Position numbers and translations under genes: made by a program. A DNA stretch of 64,000 bases from Paenibacillus sp. JJ-223 (GTDB lineage: Bacteria > Bacillota > Bacilli > Paenibacillales > Paenibacillaceae). The notes beneath the pieces are model-generated. The model was not told where the DNA came from. It saw only the letters and a list, made by a program, of their open reading frames with translations, and searched no databases. How positions within the stretch are numbered: the stretch's first letter is position 1; the number at the start of each line of letters is the position of its first letter. This document shows positions 25,243-32,275 of the stretch, piece after piece. The DNA lies in the NCBI RefSeq assembly GCF_927798175.1, contig NZ_CAKMMP010000007.1, forward strand, positions 62,001 through 126,000, in the 5' to 3' direction.

Positions 25243-27609
25243 TTATTCCAACTCTGCTACGGTCACACCATTACCGCCTTCTCCGTAATTGCCTAACCGG
25301 TAGCTTTTAATATGTCTATGCTTGCGCAGATATTCTTGAATACCCGAACGCAAAATACCGGTCCCTTTACCATGAATAATGTAAATTTGGCCTAAGTTAG
25401 CCAGAAAGGCTTCATCAATGAAACGGTCCGTTTCCATTAACGCCTCTTCCAAATTGGCCCCACGCAGATCCAACTCGCTGCGGACATTGTCATCGCGTGT
25501 ACGCTTCACGCCCGTTACCGGTTTCTGCTTAGGCTTCACCGCCGGAGCGGACTGCTGCAATTCCAGATCGTCCAAAGAGACCTTCATTTTCATAATGCCG
25601 AGCTGCACGAAGGCTTCCTTGCTTCCCGCCAGCTCAACCACATGCCCTTTTTGGTTCAGGCTGTACACAAGAACTTCATCCCCCGGGCCGATCGCACGGG
25701 TCTTCGGAACGGAGCCTGCGCGTTTGACCGCTTTTTTGCGTTTTTCGGGCTCTGCCTCATCCAGCTGTTTGCGTGCCGCGATAAGCTTGTGTTCTTTGAC
25801 GGAAGCTCCCTCTTCCATGGCCAACTGACGCAAATCGGCAATGATTTTTTCCGCGTCCGCTCTGGCTTTGTCGATAATGCTTCTCGCTTCTTCCTCGGCT
25901 TTCTCAATTCGACGATCACGCTGCTGCTCCAGTTTTTCCAGATCGGACTGGTAACGGCTGCGCAGCTTCTCCATGTCCTGACGCAGCTGTTCGGCGCGTT
26001 CGCGCTCCTGCTCGGCGGTAAGTCTGTTCTCTTCCAAAGAAGCGATCATATGCTCAACCCGCTGATCCTCTTCTTTCACTTCGCCGCGTGCATAGTCGAG
26101 AATGTGGCCGGGCAGTCCCAGACGCTCCGCAATGGCAAACGCATTACTGCGGCCCGGCACACCAACAAGCAGACGATAGGTTGGGCTTAACGTGTTTACG
26201 TCAAACTCCATGCTTGCATTGATCACGCCTTTCCGCTCATACGCATAGGCCTTCAATTCGCTATAGTGCGTCGTCGCTACCATGCGACAGCCGGAGCTAT
26301 GCATGTGTTCCAGAATGGATATAGCCAAAGCCGAGCCTTCGGCCGGGTCGGTTCCCGCACCAAGCTCATCAAGCAGGATCAGGCTTTTCGGGGTCATGTT
26401 TTTCAAAATCCGAATAATGTTGGTCATATGGCTGGAAAACGTACTGAGATTTTGCTCAATGCTTTGTTCGTCGCCGATATCCGCATAAATGGCATCGAAT
26501 ACGCAGAGCTGGCTGCCATCTTCAGCGGGAACGAACAATCCGGACATGGCCATCAGGCTCAACAATCCGATCGTTTTGAGGGTAACCGTCTTACCGCCCG
26601 TATTCGGTCCTGTGACGATGATCGACGTATAATCGTTTCCGAGTTCAACGTCTGTAGGCACTACATTTTCGATGGCAATGAGCGGATGGCGGCCTTTTTT
26701 CAACTTGATGAACCCGCGGTCATTCATGCGCGGAAGCGTTGCCTTTAATTCACGCGCCAAGCGCGCCTTGGCAAATATGAAGTCGAGCGAACCGAGCAAA
26801 TCGACATCGTACAGCAGCCATTCGGCCTGCTCGCTGACTAACGCCGTCAATTTTTGCAGAATGACTTCTATTTCCCGTTCCTCGCGAATCCGCGTCTCCC
26901 GCAGCTTGTTGTTCATGGCTACGATGGATTCCGGCTCGATAAAAAGGGTTGCCCCCGAACCCGATTGGTCATGCACGATCCCGCCAAAGTAAGAGCGATA
27001 CTCCGCTTTGACCGGGATCACGAAGCGGTCGCCCCGAATCGTAATCAACTGATCCTGAAGCATCTTCGACACCGTAGAGGAACGGATCATCGAATCCAGC
27101 TTCTCCCTGATGCGCGCTTCCCCGCCCCGCAGTTCCCGACGGATCTGAGCCAGCGTCACGCTCGCCGTGTCGGCGACTTCGGCACTGTCATCGATGCAGC
27201 TGCGAATGGAATCCTCCAACGCTTTTTGCTCCGAGAGCTGGTCGCTGATAAAAACCAATGTTTCCAATGGCTCATCCTCATGCAGAGCCGCAATTTGCCG
27301 TTTCAGCCTGCGGGCCGCTAGGGTTGTATTGGAAATGCCCAGCAATTCATGCGGATTGAGGGTACCGCCGATTTCCGCACGTTTAACGGATGCCGTGATA
27401 TCCACGATACCGCCAAAAGAAGGCATTCCTTTCAGGCGATCGTAGGTCGCTGCCTCATCGGTTTGTTGAAGCAGCCGTTTTACTTCCTCCAGCTCACTCA
27501 CCGGCTCCAACTGTTCGGCTTTGCGTTTCCCCATGGAGGTTTGGGCAAAGCCCTGCAATGTATTTAAAATTTTCCGGTATTCTAATGTGTGCAAAATTTT
27601 CGTGTCCAA
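25243..27609 (-). CDS. mutS2: Endonuclease MutS2 / ribosome-rescue ATPase
   Basis: MutS2 is a MutS-like ATPase with a C-terminal Smr endonuclease domain; family functions include suppressing recombination and, in B. subtilis, acting on collided ribosomes. 788 residues from the TTG at 27609 (behind AAGGAG, eight bases), the usual size. Seen: MutS core with Walker A GPNTGGKTVTLK, LLDELGAGTDPAEGSA, a charged coiled coil (EENRLTAEQERERAEQLRQ...), and the Smr domain LDLRGANLEEAL with IIHGKGTGILRSGI. All catalytic parts appear intact. In related bacteria zapA, cvpA and polX sit upstream of mutS2; here zapA is nearby but cvpA and polX are not between them. Confidence 0.95.
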   Translation of the reverse strand: MDTKILHTLEYRKILNTLQGFAQTSMGKRKAEQLEPVSELEEVKRLLQQTDEAATYDRLKGMPSFGGIVDITASVKRAEIGGTLNPHELLGISNTTLAARRLKRQIAALHEDEPLETLVFISDQLSEQKALEDSIRSCIDDSAEVADTASVTLAQIRRELRGGEARIREKLDSMIRSSTVSKMLQDQLITIRGDRFVIPVKAEYRSYFGGIVHDQSGSGATLFIEPESIVAMNNKLRETRIREEREIEVILQKLTALVSEQAEWLLYDVDLLGSLDFIFAKARLARELKATLPRMNDRGFIKLKKGRHPLIAIENVVPTDVELGNDYTSIIVTGPNTGGKTVTLKTIGLLSLMAMSGLFVPAEDGSQLCVFDAIYADIGDEQSIEQNLSTFSSHMTNIIRILKNMTPKSLILLDELGAGTDPAEGSALAISILEHMHSSGCRMVATTHYSELKAYAYERKGVINASMEFDVNTLSPTYRLLVGVPGRSNAFAIAERLGLPGHILDYARGEVKEEDQRVEHMIASLEENRLTAEQERERAEQLRQDMEKLRSRYQSDLEKLEQQRDRRIEKAEEEARSIIDKARADAEKIIADLRQLAMEEGASVKEHKLIAARKQLDEAEPEKRKKAVKRAGSVPKTRAIGPGDEVLVYSLNQKGHVVELAGSKEAFVQLGIMKMKVSLDDLELQQSAPAVKPKQKPVTGVKRTRDDNVRSELDLRGANLEEALMETDRFIDEAFLANLGQIYIIHGKGTGILRSGIQEYLRKHRHIKSYRLGNYGEGGNGVTVAELE

Positions 27610-27803
27610 GTGTACAACTCCTTCCAAGCTATATCTGTATTATAACGAATGAATCGTAGCTGCGCTATTTAACGAATCCTTCCACACATAAGTTGCAGCA
27701 TTCCGCCACAAACTACGGGTGTCAGGATATTGCAACATCTACATTAACATTGTGAACTGGATGTCCCATGCATATCCGATCTGATGAAAAGGAGGTAAAC
27801 CGT

Positions 27804-28169
27804 ATGAATTTCCTGGGACATGTCGTACGATTCGTCATTGCCGCGATCGTGTTGATGGTAGTCAGCTGGATTGTGCCGGGATTTGCCGTTGGCGGATTCT
27901 GGAGCGCATTGATGCTGGCCTTGGTCATCGCCTTGCTTGGTTGGATCATTGAAGGCGTATTTGGCAAACGGGTTACTCCGTTTGGCCGAGGCATCGTAGG
28001 TTTCATCGTCAGTGCCCTGGTCATCTGGCTTGGCCAGTATGTGGTCGATCATGTAAGAGTCACTTTGCTCGGAGCCATTCTGGCGGCTCTGGTGATCGGC
28101 ATCATCGACCTCTTTATCCCGGTATCCACGCCGTTTGAAGCCGGTCGAAGTTCCAAAAACAATTCGTAA
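27804..28169 (+). CDS. Phage-holin-4 superfamily small membrane protein
   Basis: A 121-residue protein with four hydrophobic helices: NFLGHVVRFVIAAIVLMVVS, then about 30-50, 62-82 and 93-110, a pattern of the phage holin family 4 (YvlD-like), which is common in chromosomes and not by itself a prophage sign. AAGGAGG precedes the ATG at 27804. No lysin or phage structural gene is near. Function unknown; a role in membrane stability is assumed for the group. Confidence 0.78.
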   Translation: MNFLGHVVRFVIAAIVLMVVSWIVPGFAVGGFWSALMLALVIALLGWIIEGVFGKRVTPFGRGIVGFIVSALVIWLGQYVVDHVRVTLLGAILAALVIGIIDLFIPVSTPFEAGRSSKNNS

Positions 28170-28237
28170 CCGAAGTATCGGTCTAATCTCGAGGGACTTT
28201 GATTCACGTCTCGACAACTGAAAAGGCTTGTCCAATA

Positions 28238-28271
28238 AACCTCCGAAGGCTTTCCGCCTGAAGAGGTTTTT
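28238..28271 (+). terminator. Terminator after the holin-like gene
   Basis: AACCTC/GAGGTT outer and AGGC/GCCT inner stems followed by TTTTTG. Confidence 0.65.
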
Positions 28272-28394
28272 GCGCTTTGCATTTTTCAAAAAGATGACAA
28301 AGCCGGCATGGTCATGTTCTCATGGAATGAGGTATGATGATTTGAGGAAATCATTCAAATTCCATCTATTTCAACAGGCTAAAGGAGGCACATG

Positions 28395-28772
28395 ATGAAA
28401 AAAGGAATCGCATGGCTAGCGATCTGCATGCTGGCACTCATGCTCACCGCCTGTGGCGGGACAGGCTCCAGCGACAGCGCCGAGTCCGAAGCGAACGTGA
28501 CCGCAAGCGAAGAGCTTGTCATCAAAGCGAGCAATTATGAATTCGATCAGCCGGAATACCGTATCAAAAAAGGCGTCCCGGTCAAAATCGTGTATGAGAA
28601 TGTGGAAGGAAACCATGGCATTCTCGTGCCAGAACTAAACCTGTCGCTCGATTCCCAGAAAAACACAAAAGTGATTACTCCCGATAAGGCCGGAGAATTT
28701 CAGGTGTCCTGCTCCGTATGGTGCGGAAGCGGTCATAGCAGAATGATCTCCAAAATCATCGTTGAGGAATAA
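28395..28772 (+). CDS. Cupredoxin lipoprotein with CuA-type motif
   Basis: A 125-residue lipoprotein: signal peptide and lipobox (LTAC, Cys20), a Ser/Glu linker, then a cupredoxin domain. It carries the binuclear CuA spacing C-x3-C-x3-H-x2-M as CSVWCGSGHSRM (Cys106, Cys110, His114, Met117), plus an upstream His74 in GNHGI. This is the ligand set of cytochrome c oxidase subunit II and nitrous oxide reductase, but there is no membrane helix or heme domain. The Glu normally between the cysteines (CSE) is Val here. It may shuttle electrons or load copper. The ATG at 28395 follows AAGGAGG. It is a single-gene unit. Confidence 0.82.
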   Translation: MKKGIAWLAICMLALMLTACGGTGSSDSAESEANVTASEELVIKASNYEFDQPEYRIKKGVPVKIVYENVEGNHGILVPELNLSLDSQKNTKVITPDKAGEFQVSCSVWCGSGHSRMISKIIVEE

Positions 28773-28791
28773 ACATAAACGTTCAATCACA

Positions 28792-28826
28792 AGGAGCCCC
28801 CGCAACTAGACGGGAGCTCTTCTTGT
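28792..28826 (+). terminator. Possible terminator after the cupredoxin gene
   Basis: GAGC-CCCG/CGGG-AGCTC hairpin with one bulge and a weak T-rich tail. Confidence 0.45.
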
Positions 28827-28878
28827 ATTATAACAGATCGCACAAGTGATCATACCCTGAATGTTATATCCGTATCTG

Positions 28879-31800
28879 TTATTGCTGACTTTGGTCCTGC
28901 TCGATGAGTTCGATCCACTCGTTGTATTCGGTTTGGAGTTTCGCATACTCGTCCTGCAGCTGCCGATATTCGGTGTTCAATCGCTCGGCTTTCTCACGCT
29001 CTATTTCGCGCTCCACCTGCAGCAGACGCAATTGATTGGCTGCGAGCTCGAATCGTTCGCCGATATCGTGAAGTTCCGTTTCCATCGATTGCTTTTCTTC
29101 AACCGCACCTGCATGCAGCTGCTCCAGCTGCTTGCATTCTTTCTCCAGCTGTTCTACCTTTTCGACGCTGACCGCACTTTCCTGCTGCCACATGTTCAAT
29201 TCGTTCTCCAGCGCAGTCCAACGTTCTTGCCAAGCCTGCTCCTGCACCGCCCATTCGTCTGCACGTCGCTGCCAAACCTGGTCGTTCCTTGAAGCCTCGT
29301 CAAGCTTCTGCTGCATTTGCTCTTCACGCGCAGTCAGTTGTTCGACCCGTGCGGAAAGCTCGGCATGTTTGGCCGTCAAGTCTTCGTGTTTGATCTGCCA
29401 CTCCAATGCTTCTTCTTCCGTCTGCGAAATTTGTGCTGCTTGTTCGCCCACTTGTTCGGACAGCATCTTTACCTGATCGTTTGCTTCTACAAGCGACTGC
29501 TTGATGGAGCGATTCTCGGCTTGCAGTCTTTCCAATTCCCTCGCGCCGATCTCTTCGCGCTGCAATGCATCGTCGTAATCGCTGCGAATTTGCTTGTAGC
29601 TTTCCTGCAGCGAATGCAGTTCGTCCGTTACGTCGTGCAGCTCTGCTGCGAGTCGCTGATGTTCATCATTGATGCGGGCAAAATCCTGCTTGTAACGGTT
29701 GGCCTCTTTACGGAAGGAATCCGCCTCTTCCTTGATGACGGACAATTCATCGTGAAGGGACTGCACCCCGGCTTCAAGCGTTTCGTTCTGTTCCACGGCC
29801 TCCAGGACTTGCGTTTCCAATTCGCCGATCTCCGCAAGCCGCTGCTCGGCAAGCTCTTTCCACGATTGCTCGCTCTTGGTCAGCATGCCGATTTCGTTCT
29901 GAAGCGTACGCACGGCTGCATGAGCCTGTTCCAGCACCTTTTGCAGACCGCGCTGCTCTTCCTCGGATCTCGATGCCGCTGCCTGCAAGCGCAGAACCTC
30001 GTCATCCAGCCGCGCCTGATGATCCTGTGCTTTGCGAAGCTGCGCGGACAAGGCAGATTCCCGCTCGACGACTTCATTATACTGCTGCTTCCATTGCTGT
30101 TCGGCTTCCCGGGATTGGCTTGTTTCCGCTTCGGCTGTACGCAATTTTTCCTGCAGGCGTGCGCTATCTTGCTTCAGCTCGTTCAGCTGCTGCTCCAGTT
30201 CGGCGATTCGCCGCGTTTGGATTTCTTTCTCCTGAATGCGCGCGGCCTTTTCTTCCTGCAACAACTGAAGCTGTTCCAGTTCCTGCGCAATTTTCTCTTC
30301 CTGCTCCGTGACCAGCTGCTGCGTGCTCGCAAGCTGCTCACGAACGGCGCCAAGCTGAGCTTCGACGTCGCGCAGCAGCTCCTCTGCCTCCTGTCTCTCC
30401 TCTTCCAACTGCTGTTTTAACTTGCTTTGTTCTTTTTCCAAGGCAGCCGCTGCCGCCGCGAGTTCATTCTTTTGTTTCGCTTCAGCCTCCAGCTTCGCCT
30501 CAAAGGCAACCTCTTTTTCCATCCATTCGAGTTCCGACTGCTCCTTGGCTTCACGGAATTCAACCGTAACCCGACCGATTTCGTTCTGAAGATTTTGTTC
30601 TGCTTCAAGCTGAATGATTGCACGTTCTTTATCGGCCTTCTCCTGGAGCTCACCAATTTGTCGGGCCTTCTCTTCTTCAGCCTGCTGCAAACGCCGTTCC
30701 ATGGTGGCTTGCAGCTCTTCGACCTGTTTGGCCGCTTCCGACTGCACCTTGTTCAGCTCTGCTTCGGCCTGCTCCAGTTCGGCTAGTATAGCAGCCTCTG
30801 CTTGTTCTTTCGCTGCCTTCAGCTGCTCCGCCGCTTTCGCTTCAAGCTGCTGGCGCTCCGCGGCTGCGCGTGCTTCCGCTTCCTTCAGGCGCGCTTCCGC
30901 CTGCGCCTGCTGCTCCTTCGCTGCCTTCAGCTGCTCCGCCGCTTTCGCTTCAAGCTGCTGGCGCTCCGCGGCTGCGCGAGCTTCCGCTTCTTTCAGGCGC
31001 GCTTCCGCCTGCGCCTGCTGCTCCTTCGCTGCCTTCAGCTGCTCCGCCGCCTTCGCTTCAAGCTGCTGGCGTTCCGACGCTGCGCGAGCTTCCGCTTCTT
31101 TCAGGCGTGCTTCCGCCTGCGCCTGCTGCTCCTTCGCTGTCTTAAGCTGCTCCGCCGCTTTCGCTTCAAGCTGCTGGCGCTCCGTGGCTGCGCGAGCTTC
31201 CGCTTCTTTCAGGCGCGCTTCCGCCTGCGCCTGCTGCTCCTTCGCTGCCTTCAGCTGCTCCGCCGCTTTCGCTTGAGCCTGTTGAAGTTCTGCGGCAGCA
31301 CGGTTCTGCATTTCCTTTTGCTGCGCCGCTGCTTGAGCTTGCGCTTCTTTTAGCTGATTGGCTGCTTTCGCTTCTGCTTCCCTCAACCTTGCCTGCTGCT
31401 TCTCGGCCTCTTGCTTAAGTTGGGCAGCATGCTGGGCCTGCATCGATTTCTCGCGTTCAGCAAACCGGGTCCTTTCCTGCTCCAACATCGCATTCAATCG
31501 TGCAATCTCCGCCTTGTTGTCCGCCGCCATTTTGGCTTGGGCCTGCTCGGCTTCCTGCTTTTGTTTGATGGCTTCCGCAATGGCCTGATCACGCTGTTCC
31601 AGTTCCTTGCGGTGTTCACTCTGAATCGCGTTCAAGCGATTAAGCTCGTTTCTCAATTCCGTCCGTTCGCCGGTCAACATCTTCAGCTCATTCCGGATCT
31701 CCTGAGCCTGGAGCGACTGCTCGGCCATATGTACAGCCGCGAGGACCGCGATGCGCGGCGTGTCCAAGCGGGAGTGGTTTTTGGAGATGGTATTCATTCG

Positions 31801-31911
31801 TTCATCCACCAAGCTGGCCACTTGTTTCATGTATTCGGCACTGCTGCCGACCAATTTATAAGAAGTCCCGTATATCTCTACGGTGACGCGAGTACGATCA
31901 GGTGTAGTCAC
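28879..31911 (-). CDS. zapA: Giant ZapA: FtsZ-associated domain fused to a long coiled coil
   Basis: ZapA binds and cross-links FtsZ filaments and is normally 80-110 residues. Here the N-terminus (about residues 8-75: RVTVEIYGTSYKLVGSSAEY, VASLVDERMNTISKN, LDTPRIAVLAAVHMAEQ) is a clear ZapA domain, but the protein is 1010 residues, the rest being Glu/Gln/Ala/Lys-rich coiled coil with no membrane segment. Residues about 212-367 are four-plus tandem 36-residue units (AAEQLKAAKEQQAQAEAR, LKEAEARAAAERQQLEAK). The start is GTG at 31911 behind AAGGAGGG. It lies between mutS2 and pheT, where short zapA is found in related genomes. See findings. Confidence 0.85.
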   Translation of the reverse strand: MTTPDRTRVTVEIYGTSYKLVGSSAEYMKQVASLVDERMNTISKNHSRLDTPRIAVLAAVHMAEQSLQAQEIRNELKMLTGERTELRNELNRLNAIQSEHRKELEQRDQAIAEAIKQKQEAEQAQAKMAADNKAEIARLNAMLEQERTRFAEREKSMQAQHAAQLKQEAEKQQARLREAEAKAANQLKEAQAQAAAQQKEMQNRAAAELQQAQAKAAEQLKAAKEQQAQAEARLKEAEARAATERQQLEAKAAEQLKTAKEQQAQAEARLKEAEARAASERQQLEAKAAEQLKAAKEQQAQAEARLKEAEARAAAERQQLEAKAAEQLKAAKEQQAQAEARLKEAEARAAAERQQLEAKAAEQLKAAKEQAEAAILAELEQAEAELNKVQSEAAKQVEELQATMERRLQQAEEEKARQIGELQEKADKERAIIQLEAEQNLQNEIGRVTVEFREAKEQSELEWMEKEVAFEAKLEAEAKQKNELAAAAAALEKEQSKLKQQLEEERQEAEELLRDVEAQLGAVREQLASTQQLVTEQEEKIAQELEQLQLLQEEKAARIQEKEIQTRRIAELEQQLNELKQDSARLQEKLRTAEAETSQSREAEQQWKQQYNEVVERESALSAQLRKAQDHQARLDDEVLRLQAAASRSEEEQRGLQKVLEQAHAAVRTLQNEIGMLTKSEQSWKELAEQRLAEIGELETQVLEAVEQNETLEAGVQSLHDELSVIKEEADSFRKEANRYKQDFARINDEHQRLAAELHDVTDELHSLQESYKQIRSDYDDALQREEIGARELERLQAENRSIKQSLVEANDQVKMLSEQVGEQAAQISQTEEEALEWQIKHEDLTAKHAELSARVEQLTAREEQMQQKLDEASRNDQVWQRRADEWAVQEQAWQERWTALENELNMWQQESAVSVEKVEQLEKECKQLEQLHAGAVEEKQSMETELHDIGERFELAANQLRLLQVEREIEREKAERLNTEYRQLQDEYAKLQTEYNEWIELIEQDQSQQ
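30805..31275 (-). repeat. 108-bp tandem coding repeats in zapA
   Basis: Units begin at 30811, 30919, 31027, 31135 and (partial) 31243, exactly 108 bp apart, with few base changes. Each encodes 36 residues, ten helical turns. The near-identity at DNA level points to recent duplication or gene conversion. Confidence 0.9.
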
Positions 31912-31956
31912 AGTTGTGCCCTCCTTCAAGTCTGTATGTTGATTCTTGGCTGTCAG

Positions 31957-32006
31957 CAAAAAAAAGTCACATCAATCCTCTAATGCTAAGGATTCGATGT
32001 GACTTT
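31957..32006 (-). terminator. Terminator between pheT and zapA
   Basis: AAAGTCACATC...GATGTGACTTT arms with an internal CCT/AGG stem, followed by eight T on the minus strand, only 46 bases before the zapA start. Confidence 0.8.
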
Positions 32007-32275
32007 AAGCAATTCCTGCTAATTCTTTTTCATAATATCAGAAAGTAAAAGCGCCAAGGAATCGGCTTCCTGATATTTCAAGAGGGACTTCATTTAAAGC
32101 ACGTTCCGTCTTCCTTGCAAATCCATCTTATTTTAGCGGCCACAATCAGCTTATTTGCAATCCATTCAGCCGAAGGTGAGAGGCGAGGCTGAACCGAAAG
32201 CCCCCTCTGTCCGGTCTTCATGGCGCTTGGGCAGCACGGCTTCGTTTGTTAACTCAGTGAGAAGATGCTTCGTCC
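32007..32275 (-). other. Gap between pheT and the zapA terminator
   Basis: No gene recognised. On the minus strand, two short frames overlap as TTTAAATGA: one ends MDLQGRRNVL, the next reads MKSLLKYQEADSLALLLSDI and ends after five more residues (24 in all), without a convincing ribosome site. A promoter for zapA was not found with confidence here. Confidence 0.25.

Noticed and set aside
27804-28169. Prophage remnant suggested by a holin-like protein
   Set aside because: Phage-holin-4-type proteins are common chromosomal genes, and no lysin, integrase, attachment site or structural gene is near.
30805-31275. CRISPR-like array
   Set aside because: The units are contiguous with no spacers and keep a reading frame; they are coding repeats in zapA.
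30614-31276. Plus-strand Ala/Cys/Ser-rich repetitive frame
   Set aside because: It is the complement of the zapA coding repeats; the pattern comes from the 108-bp units read on the wrong strand.
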